A DNA stretch of 64,000 bases, taken from the NCBI RefSeq assembly GCF_003003055.1, contig NZ_PVTV01000011.1:558001-622000 (forward strand). The letters run 5' to 3'. Below are positions 27,058 through 36,000 of the stretch, piece by piece. The stretch is from Jezberella montanilacus. Its GTDB lineage: Bacteria > Pseudomonadota > Gammaproteobacteria > Burkholderiales > Burkholderiaceae_B. Positions within the stretch are counted from its first letter, which is position 1, and each line of letters begins with the position of its first letter. Both the position numbers and the translations under genes were made by a program. The notes beneath the pieces are model-generated. The model made no database searches. It saw nothing but the letters and a program-made list of their open reading frames with translations, and was not told the DNA's origin.

Positions 27058-27984
27058 TCATCTCATGACTTTGATCGCTGCTTCAAAAACATCTGACGCT
27101 TCAATCGATTTGATATCTTTATTGGCGAACATTGGCACAACAGAGGCAGTGTCGCTTCGTCGCCAGAACCATTCAAGATTGGTCTCGTGAAATACCCCAA
27201 CGTAGGGCACACCAGCAAACTGCCCATAATGACAAGGCCCACAATCATTCGCAACAATCAATTTCGCTTGTAGCGTCAACCAGGCGAGTTCAGATAAGGG
27301 GCGATTGGCAAATAAGACGAAATCATCTCGATTGAGTGATTGCAACCATTGATACTCGCGTTGCTCGTCGGGGCCAAGCACGAAGCAAAACTTTATGTCT
27401 GCTCCCATCCGCGGGCCTAACAGATCCGCAAGCTCCACATAGCGCTCGACTGGCCACCGCTTGTAATCCCCTGCACCGCCGCCAGGCATGAACACGACAT
27501 CGGCTAGGTCCGGATTCGAGGTCCGCTGCGCGGCGATCGCTGTCACACAGGCTCTTGCAGCGGTCGCGATATCAAACGATCGGTAGGCCGCCAAAAGCTT
27601 AAGATTGGCGACACCCATGTACTCGGAATAATCTTTTTTGTAGCGATGCGTCCAGAAGACATCGGTGACGCGACCGTTACGGAAGCCGATCCTCGTTTTA
27701 ACGCCTTTGAGCAGACTCACCAGTGAGAACTGCTCACTGGCAAAGTGCAGCGCAATCACGAGATCTGGCTTATTCAGCGCCAGAAAATTTTGCTTCAGGC
27801 GATTGGCCCTGACGTAGTCATCGACCCAAGGCAAAGACTCATAATACTGTGCGAGGTCATCCTGTCCGACAACTCGCAAATGGCAATCCGGCCAGAATTG
27901 TTTGATCTGATAAAGCAGGGGGAAAGCGACGATCTGCGTACCCAGAAACACCATGCTGCGGATGTAGACGACGACTTCTTTCAT
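27058..27984 (-). CDS. Glycosyltransferase family 9 (heptosyltransferase-like)
   Basis: A 308-residue cytoplasmic transferase of the ADP-heptose:LPS type. The frame is open into the FeoB gene, but ATG at 27984 (MKEVVVYIRSMVFLGTQ) avoids a 200-base overlap. GT9 features: MPGGGAGDYKRWPVERYVELA and the C-terminal VANDCGPCHYGQFAGVPYVGVF, the nucleotide-sugar-binding loop. Probably adds a sugar to lipopolysaccharide or another envelope glycan. It follows feoB after 28 bases on the same strand, perhaps only by read-through. The exact sugar and acceptor are unknown. Confidence 0.8.
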   Translation of the reverse strand: MKEVVVYIRSMVFLGTQIVAFPLLYQIKQFWPDCHLRVVGQDDLAQYYESLPWVDDYVRANRLKQNFLALNKPDLVIALHFASEQFSLVSLLKGVKTRIGFRNGRVTDVFWTHRYKKDYSEYMGVANLKLLAAYRSFDIATAARACVTAIAAQRTSNPDLADVVFMPGGGAGDYKRWPVERYVELADLLGPRMGADIKFCFVLGPDEQREYQWLQSLNRDDFVLFANRPLSELAWLTLQAKLIVANDCGPCHYGQFAGVPYVGVFHETNLEWFWRRSDTASVVPMFANKDIKSIEASDVFEAAIKVMR

Positions 27985-28012
27985 GCCTGATCGCTTGTCG
28001 GTAAAGAGCGCG

Positions 28013-29905
28013 CTAGAGCAGCGCCGTTGCAACGCGAAAAGTAATAAACGACGCGAGATAGGCCAAAGCAAAGAGATAGACCAACACGAGCAACGGCAAT
28101 TGCCAGCTGCCACTTTCACGGCGAATCGTTGCAATAGTTGATAAACACTGCGGGGCAAACACATACCAGGCCAGCAATGACAAGGCGGTGGGCAGGCTCC
28201 ATTGTTGAGCAATCAATGGCCCTAAAGACTGGGCGACCTCAGTGGTCGTCGACAAAGCATAGACCGTGCCTAGTGAACTGATCGCTACTTCGCGAGCGGC
28301 TAGGCCTGGCACCAAGGCGATTGCAATCTGCCAGTTAAAACCAATCGGTGCGAGCACCACAGCCAAAGCGTGGCCAATCATGCCCGCTATGCTGTATTCA
28401 ATTGGCGAACCAGCAGCGCCTGCTGGGGCACTGGGGAAACTCGCCAAAAACCAAAGTGCCAGCGTCAGCACCATGATCACCCCGCCTACCCTACTCATAA
28501 ACAGTTGCGTCCGCTGCCACAGACCGATCAGAATATTACGGACCACCGGCAGGCGATAAGGGGGTAACTCCATCATCAGGGGACGAATCTGTCGACCAGA
28601 GGCGGTGAAACGCTTCAGCACCCAAGCCACACCCATGGCACCCAGAATGCCTGCAAAATACAAAATGAAGATGATGAGGCCTTGCAACTCGAACAACCCC
28701 CATATCTTGGTTTGAGGAATGAAGGCACTAATCAATAAAGCGTAAACCGGCAGCCGCGCAGAGCACGTCATCAGCGGCGCGATCAGCATTGTCACCCATC
28801 TGTCCCGCTGATTCGGTATGGTTCTCGTTGCAATGATGCCGGGTATCGCGCAGGCAAAGCTAGACAACAAGGGGATAAATGATCGGCCTGATAAGCCCAC
28901 TGATCCCATCAGGCGATCCAGCAAATAGGCCGCCCGGGGTAGATACCCGGATTCTTCAAGTATCAAAATAAAAGCGAACAGAATCAAAATCTGAGGCAAA
29001 AACACCACGACGGAACCGGCCCCTTTGATCACGCCATCCACAATGAGACTTCTCATCCAGTTATCAGGCAGAAGATCCGCGACCAGGACTGCAAGATGAT
29101 CCGACATATCTTTGATGAAATCCATGGGCACCTGAGCCCAGCTGAACATCGCCTGGAAAATCATGAAAAGTAAGACAACCAGAGCAACTGGCCCAAAAAC
29201 CGGATGCAACAAGAACCGGTCAAGCCTTTCGGTTTTCAAATCAGGAACAAGGTGATCGAGTTTGAGTTTGCGCAAAATTGCTTGAACACGCTCGTGATCA
29301 GTGTGGGTCTGTTGCCCCCCCGGGTCGGCCGTATCGTTCACAGCTGCGGGCCCGGCCTTCAATTGCAGAATAGCAGGATCATCAAGCATTTTACGGAGCG
29401 CGCTCTCCCCACCTACCGCAGTGGCTACTGTCGAGACAACCGGTATACCCAGTTCGACGGATAGAGCTTGCTCATCGATATGGATACCTCTCAGACGAGC
29501 CTCATCCGACATATTCAAGGCAACAATGCATGGCAAGCCTTGCCGCTGCACGGCCAGTACCAAGCGCAAGCTGCGCCGCAGATTGGTCGCATCGACTACA
29601 CATACTGCCAAGTCAGGCCTTCTTTCGCCTTGAGCTCGACCAGCGAGGACATCGCAGGTTACTCGCTCATCGAGAGATCGGGGGTAAAGACTGTAAGTAC
29701 CAGGCAGATCAAGAATCCGCAGCGCAATATGAAGAGAGGTAATTAGCCGACCTTCTTTGCGTTCAACTGTGACCCCAGCGTAGTTAGCGACTTTCTGGAA
29801 GCTACCGGTCAGGCGATTGAACAGCGCCGTCTTGCCACAATTGGGATTACCCACTAAGGCAATCAGCGGACCAGACGGATGGAAATGGATTTTTTCGTCA
29901 CGCAT
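28013..29905 (-). CDS. feoB: Ferrous iron transporter FeoB
   Basis: A 630-residue inner-membrane Fe(II) transporter with an N-terminal GTPase domain: G1 GNPNCGKTALFNRLTG, G3 DLPGTYSL, and G4 NMSD. The membrane part has two Gate motifs, including the conserved cysteine regions (SFACAIPGIIATR and TCSARLPVYALLISAF). It is shorter than E. coli FeoB (773 aa), a size common in betaproteobacteria. feoA lies two bases upstream in the same unit; feoC is absent. Regulation by iron is suggested by the Fur-box-like site over the promoter. Confidence 0.96.
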   Translation of the reverse strand: MRDEKIHFHPSGPLIALVGNPNCGKTALFNRLTGSFQKVANYAGVTVERKEGRLITSLHIALRILDLPGTYSLYPRSLDERVTCDVLAGRAQGERRPDLAVCVVDATNLRRSLRLVLAVQRQGLPCIVALNMSDEARLRGIHIDEQALSVELGIPVVSTVATAVGGESALRKMLDDPAILQLKAGPAAVNDTADPGGQQTHTDHERVQAILRKLKLDHLVPDLKTERLDRFLLHPVFGPVALVVLLFMIFQAMFSWAQVPMDFIKDMSDHLAVLVADLLPDNWMRSLIVDGVIKGAGSVVVFLPQILILFAFILILEESGYLPRAAYLLDRLMGSVGLSGRSFIPLLSSFACAIPGIIATRTIPNQRDRWVTMLIAPLMTCSARLPVYALLISAFIPQTKIWGLFELQGLIIFILYFAGILGAMGVAWVLKRFTASGRQIRPLMMELPPYRLPVVRNILIGLWQRTQLFMSRVGGVIMVLTLALWFLASFPSAPAGAAGSPIEYSIAGMIGHALAVVLAPIGFNWQIAIALVPGLAAREVAISSLGTVYALSTTTEVAQSLGPLIAQQWSLPTALSLLAWYVFAPQCLSTIATIRRESGSWQLPLLVLVYLFALAYLASFITFRVATALL

Positions 29906-29907
29906 TG

Positions 29908-30168
29908 TTACAGAGCACTGTCACAGAGTGTGACTTGAACGCATGCCGCCTCAGCTAGACGCAAAGCAAAAGTCGATACGCCTATCCGAACCACGAGTGG
30001 GTCAGACCCTGGCATCGTCCGTCGCAACAGGACAATGTGCTCATCAGGCAGAAACCCCAGCTCGCTAAGCTGACGCGCACAATCTGGCATCTGAGCGCAT
30101 TGATTAACTGAAACGATACGAGCAAGCTGGCCGATCGGGATTTGACTCAAAGACTGCGTAGGGTGCAT
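29908..30168 (-). CDS. feoA: Ferrous iron transport accessory protein FeoA
   Basis: An 86-residue SH3-like cytoplasmic protein with IGQLARIVSV, the RQLSELGFLPDE segment and GSDPLVVRIGVSTFALRLAEA, all typical FeoA. It is thought to interact with and stimulate FeoB. First gene of the feo operon; the feoB start follows two bases after its stop. Confidence 0.93.
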   Translation of the reverse strand: MHPTQSLSQIPIGQLARIVSVNQCAQMPDCARQLSELGFLPDEHIVLLRRTMPGSDPLVVRIGVSTFALRLAEAACVQVTLCDSAL

Positions 30169-30226
30169 AGGGGCACTTAGTTGTAAGACCTTATCAGTCT
30201 TAGTTTCAAAAATTTATTTAAAACTT

Positions 30227-30272
30227 AATGATAACTATTCTTATTATAGTTACATTTTTCAAGTGTCGGCAA
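30227..30272 (-). promoter_or_regulatory. feoAB promoter with overlapping Fur-box-like site
   Basis: On the minus strand TTGCCG (30267-30272) and TATAAT (30243-30248) are 18 bases apart. An AT-rich imperfect palindrome at 30227-30249 (AATGATAACTATTC followed by TTATTATAG on the plus strand) covers the -10 box and resembles the GATAATGATAATCATTATC Fur consensus. Position before feoA fits iron repression. The Fur assignment is by similarity only. Confidence 0.55.
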
Positions 30273-30301
30273 ATACGCGAGGATTAACCCGCGTCTGGGC
30301 A

Positions 30302-30922
30302 TCAGGTTAAAGGATCCATGCACCACTTTTGAAAAGCAGGTCGCTCACAGATTGAGGCATACCAACGATCCAGATTAGGTAAAGGTGGGCGGGCGATAGC
30401 CAGGTTGTACCAGCGAAAAGCCCCTACTGCGACTGGGATATCACCCATCGTGAAGGTGTTACCTGCCACAAAGTGATGTTTAGCCAGCTGCGCGTCAAGC
30501 AACTCAAAATTAGCCGTCAGTGCCTTAACGGATAGCTCGATTGCCTGCATATCCCGTTTTTCGGGTGGTGTTCTGACCAAGCCCCAGAAAACAGGACGCA
30601 AATTGATCCACATCGTTGTTGCAAACCAATCCATCCAGCGTTCGGCATCGGCAGCCACTTGCAGGTTATCGGGGCACAATTTACCCAAGCCGCTTTTACG
30701 CGCAAGATAGCGTACGATGACGTGAGACTCCCACAACACGAAATCCCCGTCTTTCAAGACCGGCACCAGGCCATTTGGGTTCATGGCTTTGTATTCTGGC
30801 GTATTGTTCACACCGAAGGCCAAACCCGCATCAATGCGATCAAAGTCTAAACCCAGCTCGTCGCACGCCCAGAGGACTTTCTGAACGTTGATCGAATTTT
30901 TACGGCCCCAGATAGTTAACAT
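30302..30922 (-). CDS. Glutathione S-transferase-like protein
   Basis: A 206-residue thioredoxin-fold plus helical GST. The ATG at 30922 (MLTIWGRKNSINVQKVLW) has AAGGGG upstream and is preferred to a farther one. N-terminal domain with NGLVPVLKDGDFVLWESHVIVRYLA (the cis-proline VPVL and glutathione-binding ES), then a helical domain with FTMGDIPVAVGAF, the conserved N-capping box. RKNSINVQK places it near the bacterial GSTs in which serine (SxNxxK) replaces the tyrosine as activating residue. Substrate unknown; it is the last gene before feoA's upstream region, and transcribed separately. Confidence 0.88.
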   Translation of the reverse strand: MLTIWGRKNSINVQKVLWACDELGLDFDRIDAGLAFGVNNTPEYKAMNPNGLVPVLKDGDFVLWESHVIVRYLARKSGLGKLCPDNLQVAADAERWMDWFATTMWINLRPVFWGLVRTPPEKRDMQAIELSVKALTANFELLDAQLAKHHFVAGNTFTMGDIPVAVGAFRWYNLAIARPPLPNLDRWYASICERPAFQKWCMDPLT

Positions 30923-31165
30923 CCTTTGTCCCCTTGTATGCGAAAGTCGAATGATCTTCTGTACGCGCAATTACTGCGTGCTCAGACCCAAGATAAGTTA
31001 ATCCCTGAACATTACCTCAATTCGCTAAAGCTTACATTTGAGAAAGACGATACGTCTTGACGAGCCGTGCCGAATCTCACCAAAATAGAGCGAAAGCAGT
31101 TCACGCAGAGGCATTTACCCATAGAATCGGCTGTATACAGAAGAACAGAACAGGAGACTCCATCT

Positions 31166-31954
31166 ATGCCCATCAGCATCAATAAGGCTCAGACCACCGA
31201 AAACCGCCATTACTATCAGTTGCCAAACGGCACAGATACTTGGATCACGTCGTTTATCGGAATGAACTCAGTCGAGCGGCGCGCTAAAAACGTGGGGCCC
31301 CGTGAACCAGTTGGATTCCCGCCGCCACTTGAGCCCATTGCCTACCTGGTCGAGCAGGGGTCCAACATGACCAACCCAGGTCATTACCACCAAGCTGACC
31401 AGTTTCAAGTGTTTTTGTCGCAGGGCGGCAAGTTTGGCGTAAAACCGATCGATATGCTGACGGTCCATTACGCTACGGCTTTTTCGCCCTATGCCCCGAT
31501 CCAGGCTGCAGAGGAAAAAGTCGTCTACCTAACTTTGCGTAACGGCTGGGATCCAGGCGCGCGATGGATGCCTCAGTTTAAGGAAGAGCTCAAAGCCAGC
31601 AAACTGCCCCACCGCTCTGGTGTGGGTAAAAAACCAGCCGTATTTGGTGAAACGGGAGGGATAGCGGAACTCACCACGCTTGACCAGCAAGAGATCATCC
31701 CCTCGAGCGAAGATGGCATGGCCTCAACACTATATCAATGCCCTGCCGGGACTCAGATCACAGGCCCTGAGCCCAGCTCAGGCGCTGGCCAATACTGGCT
31801 GGTCGTCAAAGGCGAATGCGACTTTGGTGGCCGCAAACTTGAGCATTATGGCTTGAGTTTTGTCGCGCCGAGCGAGCAAGCAGTGGTGATTCGCGCAACA
31901 GATCAGCCAGTTGCTATTTTGATGATGCAATTTGCAAAACGGCTGAGCGCTTAG
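31166..31954 (+). CDS. Cupin-like protein, function unknown
   Basis: A 262-residue protein. ATG at 31166 is chosen for its AGGAGA ribosome site; a longer frame begins at 31067. Residues ~70-95 (PGHYHQADQFQVFLSQGGKFG) look like a cupin metal-binding first motif (HxH...), and ~225-255 (GECDFGGRKLEHYGLSF) like a second beta-barrel half, so a double-barrel cupin is likely. I do not recognise a specific family. Next to a RidA-type gene and a Bug receptor. Could be a dioxygenase-like or storage-type cupin; no reaction is claimed. Confidence 0.6.
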   Translation: MPISINKAQTTENRHYYQLPNGTDTWITSFIGMNSVERRAKNVGPREPVGFPPPLEPIAYLVEQGSNMTNPGHYHQADQFQVFLSQGGKFGVKPIDMLTVHYATAFSPYAPIQAAEEKVVYLTLRNGWDPGARWMPQFKEELKASKLPHRSGVGKKPAVFGETGGIAELTTLDQQEIIPSSEDGMASTLYQCPAGTQITGPEPSSGAGQYWLVVKGECDFGGRKLEHYGLSFVAPSEQAVVIRATDQPVAILMMQFAKRLSA

Positions 31955-31972
31955 TTTGTATGGCTTGGATGC

Positions 31973-32350
31973 TTAACGCACAGGTTTCTCTGCCACCAGC
32001 TGAATTTCAACCAAAAAACCGTGATGTAGCTCAGGGACGGGCACGACTGCCCGCGCTGGGCGGTGTTCACCGAGTATCTCTTTATAGATCCTGTTGAACT
32101 CAGGCCAATTGGCGACGCCAACGATGTACGCAGTTGTTTGTACGACATGATCAAACGAGCAGCCAGCTTCTGTCAAAATTGCTAAACAATGTTTTAGCGT
32201 CGCGCGGACTTGCCGCTCAAAATGGTCAACCTCGCCTTCAGCAGGTTTACCAGGCAACACACCTGACACAAAGACTAAGCCGTTAGACTCAACAGCATGA
32301 GAGTAATGACCACCAGGTGGTGGAGCGGCGGTAGCGTTAATAATTTTCAC
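31973..32350 (-). CDS. RidA/YjgF-family enamine/imine deaminase
   Basis: A 125-residue RidA-like protein. A GTG at 32350 with AAGGAT six bases upstream gives the normal family length. Conserved pieces: GHYSHAVESNGLVFVSG, LPGKPAEG, LKHCLAILTEAGCSFDHVVQTTAYI, and the catalytic arginine in RPARAVVPVPEL. RidA proteins hydrolyse reactive enamines/imines formed by PLP and flavin enzymes. A nearby FAD-dependent amino-acid dehydrogenase (34.7 kb) makes such imines, but co-function is only suggested. Converges on the cupin-like gene with an 18-base gap. Confidence 0.88.
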   Translation of the reverse strand: MKIINATAAPPPGGHYSHAVESNGLVFVSGVLPGKPAEGEVDHFERQVRATLKHCLAILTEAGCSFDHVVQTTAYIVGVANWPEFNRIYKEILGEHRPARAVVPVPELHHGFLVEIQLVAEKPVR

Positions 32351-32459
32351 GAATATCCTTTTAGACTTATGATGATGATTCTTTTTAGAACCTAAGCTAA
32401 ACACTGCCGATCTGCCAACCGGCAAGATCCCCCAGTCATGCTGACAAATTGAATCATAT

Positions 32460-33437
32460 ATGAACTTTTATTTTGTAAAACAAGTGTCAACGATGGCCGC
32501 CGGTCTGTTGATCGGCCTGGCGTCAATTTCTGCCACAGCTCAAACACCCTGGCCAAATAAACCGATCAAGTTCGTTGTCCCTTTCGCGGCCGGTGGCGCA
32601 AATGACCTCTTGGCCCGTGCCGCGGCAGAAGGGGCTTCAAAAGAGCTCGGGCAACCCATCATTGTCGAGAACAAGCCTGGGGGTGGCACAACCATCGGGG
32701 CGGATTCGGTCGCGCGCAGTGCGCCGGATGGTTACACGTTTTTGATCAGCGCCGCCGGTGTCATTTCAAACAGCATGATCAAAAAAACCATGCCGTATAA
32801 AGATGAGGCGCTGGTGCCAGTCGTGATGATTGGTTTGGCGCCTTCTGTGATCTTAGTCAATGCATCCTCGCCTTACAACACACTAAAGGAATTCATTGAA
32901 GCCTCTAAAAAAGGCAACGGCTTTAACTGGGCAACCGCCGGTACGGGCAGCACACCCCATTTTGTAGCAGGCGTCTTGCAGACAAACTACGGCGCCAAGC
33001 TTGACATCATCCCCTACAAGAGTGGCTCTGAGTCCGTCACGGCTGTGCTGAGCAAACAAGTCGATGCCACCTCAGAGGCAAGTATTGTTGCCATCCCCCA
33101 CCTTAAGAGCGGTCGCCTGAAAGCACTGGCAGATACCTGGACGAGCCGGATCTCAGCCTATCCGGACCTCTCAACGGCTAAAGAACAAGGCTATCCCGAA
33201 CTGCGTATCGCCCATTGGGCTGGTTTACATGCACCAAAAGGCACCCCGGACGCAATCATGGATAAGCTTGCTGCGGCAGTTGATAAAGCCATGAAAAACC
33301 CCGCGATTTCGGAACGTCTAACAAGCGTGGGGATAGAACCAATCGGCGGCACGAGAGCTGGGTTCAATAAATTTGTAGCAGAAGAAAGAGCTCAACAAGC
33401 CGTGATTGTAAAAGCCACACACATGCAGGAAGACTGA
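32460..33437 (+). CDS. Bug/TctC-type periplasmic solute-binding protein
   Basis: A 325-residue receptor. Signal peptide TMAAGLLIGLASISATAQ, then WPNKPIKFVVPFAAGGAND, ENKPGGGTTIGADSVA and RSAPDGYTFL, the ordered landmarks of Bug proteins. The aspartate/glutamate-type binding loop is not conserved enough to predict the ligand. No transporter membrane genes are adjacent. It diverges from the RidA gene across 109 bases and converges on the EamA gene. Confidence 0.93.
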   Translation: MNFYFVKQVSTMAAGLLIGLASISATAQTPWPNKPIKFVVPFAAGGANDLLARAAAEGASKELGQPIIVENKPGGGTTIGADSVARSAPDGYTFLISAAGVISNSMIKKTMPYKDEALVPVVMIGLAPSVILVNASSPYNTLKEFIEASKKGNGFNWATAGTGSTPHFVAGVLQTNYGAKLDIIPYKSGSESVTAVLSKQVDATSEASIVAIPHLKSGRLKALADTWTSRISAYPDLSTAKEQGYPELRIAHWAGLHAPKGTPDAIMDKLAAAVDKAMKNPAISERLTSVGIEPIGGTRAGFNKFVAEERAQQAVIVKATHMQED

Positions 33438-33507
33438 GCACGGCAAATCATCCTAGCGCAGCTAGGCAGTTCAAAAATTGGAACAACGGCCTGCAATATT
33501 TAGATTT

Positions 33508-34398
33508 TCATGATGCAGGTCGTTTTGCTCCGATTAATCCCCTGGCACTAAAGCCAGTCACCAAGGCAGTGCCAACGAGAATAATCAGCATCCCCACAAT
33601 GGTCCTCAGCGTGACAATCTCGTGCAAAAAAATCACCCCAAAAAGCATACTGAAGACCGGGATCAGAAAGCTGACTGTCAAAGCCGATGAGGCACCGACA
33701 TTCTTAATTAATTTGAAATAAATCAAGAAGGCGATGCCACTGCAGACAATGCCAATAGCCAATGTCGCCAAGACGACCGTTGTTGTTACCACCCCCCTGA
33801 TTGGCACAAAAAACAGAGTCGGCAGCAAAATAAAAGAGGCCATCCACAGACTGCCCAAGGCATTGTGAAAGGGTTCTAAACCTTTTACGGCTTTGGTGTA
33901 GCTGGTGGCGATACCGTAAGCAAATGACGCGCCCGTTGCCATCAACACAGAGGCAATATCCGCAGCGCCACCGGTCGAATCCAAGTTACCAAACAGCACT
34001 GCAACACCCAGGATGCCCAATAACAAGCCGATGGCCCGCTTCGACTCGAGCTTGTCAGTGCGCATTACCAAGCCAATCACAAAGGCAAATAAGGGAGCCA
34101 AGGCGTTGATAATCGATAATTGCGCGGTGGTGAGCTTGAGTGCAGCCTGACCAAACAAATACCACGGCAAGGCGCAATTGAATAAACCCATGATAAAAAA
34201 ATGTTTCCAATGCTTAAAGATCTCGTGACGTTTTTTCAGCACAAGTGCAAGCACCAGTAAAAAACTTGCTGCAAAAAACACCCGGCCTTCCATCAAAAAT
34301 GCGGGCCCCAGGACGGGAGCGGCAACTCGCATAAACAGAAATGATCCACCCCAAATTGCAGCCAAGGACAGTAGTCGAACGGTGTCAGCAAAAGACAA
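33508..34398 (-). CDS. EamA/DMT-family exporter
   Basis: A 296-residue inner-membrane protein with about ten helices and two EamA halves (AAIWGGSFLFMRVAAP at the start; LATLAIGIVCSGIAFLIYFKLI in the second). The open frame reaches into the glycine riboswitch, so the start must be lower: a TTG at 34398 preceded by GGGG six bases upstream keeps the first helix whole and is the best candidate. DMT exporters move metabolites, including amino acids, outward. It diverges from the riboswitch/dadA unit, so an amino-acid link is tempting but unproven. Confidence 0.82.
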   Translation of the reverse strand: MSFADTVRLLSLAAIWGGSFLFMRVAAPVLGPAFLMEGRVFFAASFLLVLALVLKKRHEIFKHWKHFFIMGLFNCALPWYLFGQAALKLTTAQLSIINALAPLFAFVIGLVMRTDKLESKRAIGLLLGILGVAVLFGNLDSTGGAADIASVLMATGASFAYGIATSYTKAVKGLEPFHNALGSLWMASFILLPTLFFVPIRGVVTTTVVLATLAIGIVCSGIAFLIYFKLIKNVGASSALTVSFLIPVFSMLFGVIFLHEIVTLRTIVGMLIILVGTALVTGFSARGLIGAKRPAS

Positions 34399-34425
34399 AA
34401 GAAACCCCAAAAATTTAATCGCCTG

Positions 34426-34434
34426 TGCGATAAT
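34426..34434 (+). promoter_or_regulatory. Possible extended -10 promoter for the riboswitch transcript
   Basis: TGC-GATAAT reads as an extended -10 element about 20 bases ahead of the first aptamer; the -35 region is poor. It would start the transcript near 34441, leaving room for the full riboswitch. Confidence 0.35.
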
Positions 34435-34454
34435 TCTGCGTAAGTTAACCCAGA

Positions 34455-34664
34455 TCGGGAGAGACCGTAGAAGACCCAAGTCTTGTGCGGCGCCGAAGGA
34501 GCAACCGCCCCGGAAACTCTCAGGCAAAAGGACCGATGGGCGCAGTGAACTCTGAAGAGCTGCCGAGTTTCGTCACTCGGCACACCGCAGGAGCAAACGA
34601 TTGTCGAACCACCAGCTGGTGCGACGGGTCGTGAATCTCTCAGGTACCAAACAGAGGGGGCGTG
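34455..34664 (+). ncRNA. Tandem glycine riboswitch
   Basis: Two glycine aptamers in series. Aptamer 1 (~34455-34541) carries CGGGAGAGACC, CGCCGAAGGAGCAA and ACTCTCAGGCAAAAGGACCG, the hallmark conserved strings. Aptamer 2 (~34543-34664) carries ACTCTGAAGAG, CGCAGGAGCAAACG and ATCTCTCAGGTACCAAACAGAGG. The strings are in the known order and the linker is short, as in cooperative gcvT-type switches. It precedes a DadA-type gene rather than gcvT. A hairpin over that gene's ribosome site follows, suggesting glycine controls translation (inference; it is usually an ON switch). Confidence 0.95.
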
Positions 34665-34687
34665 TTGAAGCCGTGATGTGCTTCACA

Positions 34688-34710
34688 CCAAACCCCTTTG
34701 ACGTTTGGAG
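34688..34710 (+). promoter_or_regulatory. Hairpin that can mask the dadA ribosome-binding site
   Basis: CCAAAC (34688-34693) pairs with GTTTGG (34703-34708), and the second arm overlaps the GGAG (34707-34710) that lies eight bases before the dadA ATG. There is no T-tract, so control of translation rather than of termination is the simpler reading. Likely expression platform of the riboswitch; inferred. Confidence 0.5.
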
Positions 34711-34718
34711 CCCAACTC

Positions 34719-35948
34719 ATGAAATCAATCGCTGTTATTGGCGGTGGCATCACAGGTGTCACGACAGCCTACGCCTTAGCTAAACGGGGTTATGCCGCGA
34801 CCTTGTTTGAGAAACACCGTTATTCAGCCATGGAGACATCCTTCGCTAACGGTGGCCAACTATCAGCCTCTAATGCCGAGGTCTGGAACCATCATTCAAC
34901 CATCATCAAAGGCCTGAAATGGATGTTAAAGAGCGACGCCCCGCTACTTGTCAATCCTAAACCAAGCTGGCATAAATTATCCTGGTTTGCCGAATTTATC
35001 GGCAATATCCCGAATTACCGCACAAACACGATTGAGACGACTCGTCTGGCGATTGCTGCCCGGCAGCATTTGTTTGCCTGGGCTGAGGCCGAAGGCGTCG
35101 AATTTGATCTAAAGAAGCAAGGCATTCTGCATATCTATCGCGATAAAAAAGGCTTCGACCATGCTGGCGAGGTATCTAAATTGCTGGCCGAAGGTGGTCT
35201 GCCCCGTCGCGCAGTGACCCCCGACGAAATGAAAGCCATCGAGCCCACCTTGGCTGGTACCTATTACGGCGGTTACTTTACTGAGAGCGATTCAACTGGC
35301 GACATCCATAAATTTACGGTTGGGATGGCCGCTGCTGCCGAACGGTTAGGCGTTAAAACCCTCTATGGGCGCGAGGTGACTGCACTGGCCAGTGACGGCA
35401 CACAGGCGAGCGTTGCACTTAAAGCAGGCGACTACGACGACACAATAGAAACCTTACAGTTCGACGGCATGGTTGTGTGTGCTGGCGTTGCAAGCCGCCA
35501 ATTTGCCGCCCAGCTTGGCGATCGCGTCAACATCTACCCTGTCAAAGGCTATTCAATCACCGTCAATTTATTGGATGCGCAAAGCCAAACTTCAGCGCCC
35601 AACGTCAGCCTGCTGGATGACGAAACAAAATTAGTCACGAGCCGCTTAGGTATCGATCGCTTCCGGGTGGCGGGGACCGCAGAATTCAACGGCTACAACA
35701 AAGATATTCGCGCGGATCGGATTCGTCCTTTGATTGACTGGGTTGAACGATGCTTCCCTGGTGTGAACACGCGCCAGGTTATCCCCTGGGCCGGTCTTCG
35801 CCCCATGATGCCCAATCTGATGCCTCGTGTCGGTAGGGGTCAGCAGGCTAATGTGTTTTACAACACCGGGCACGGCCATCTTGGCTGGACTCTATCCGCC
35901 GTGACGGCTGATATGGTGAGTGGGGTGATTGATCAGGCAAGTCAGTGA
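34719..35948 (+). CDS. dadA: D-amino-acid dehydrogenase-type FAD oxidoreductase (DadA-like)
   Basis: A 409-residue flavoenzyme. N-terminal FAD motif IAVIGGGITGVTTAYALAKRGY, then FEKHRYSAMETSFANGGQLS, the typical DadA substrate/FAD segment, and C-terminal NTGHGHLGWTLSAVTADMVS. DadA oxidises D-amino acids to 2-oxo acids and ammonia, passing electrons to the respiratory chain. ATG at 34719 has GGAG eight bases upstream. It is the gene under the tandem glycine riboswitch, so glycine, which has no chirality, may be a physiological substrate or signal. No alanine racemase (dadX) is adjacent, unlike the usual dad operon. Confidence 0.88.
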   Translation: MKSIAVIGGGITGVTTAYALAKRGYAATLFEKHRYSAMETSFANGGQLSASNAEVWNHHSTIIKGLKWMLKSDAPLLVNPKPSWHKLSWFAEFIGNIPNYRTNTIETTRLAIAARQHLFAWAEAEGVEFDLKKQGILHIYRDKKGFDHAGEVSKLLAEGGLPRRAVTPDEMKAIEPTLAGTYYGGYFTESDSTGDIHKFTVGMAAAAERLGVKTLYGREVTALASDGTQASVALKAGDYDDTIETLQFDGMVVCAGVASRQFAAQLGDRVNIYPVKGYSITVNLLDAQSQTSAPNVSLLDDETKLVTSRLGIDRFRVAGTAEFNGYNKDIRADRIRPLIDWVERCFPGVNTRQVIPWAGLRPMMPNLMPRVGRGQQANVFYNTGHGHLGWTLSAVTADMVSGVIDQASQ

Positions 35949-36000
35949 AGGCTTCGGGCGAAGCAATGACGGGATACATTTTCTAGAATGAGATAAAGAC

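Noticed and set aside
33440-33507. CCTGCA/TGCAGG arms between the Bug receptor and the EamA gene
   Set aside because: Short arms far apart with no T-tract on either strand; not convincing as a terminator.
34399-34527. N-terminal extension of the EamA frame into the riboswitch
   Set aside because: The extension encodes the reverse complement of conserved riboswitch sequence and adds no helix; a start near 34398 explains the protein.
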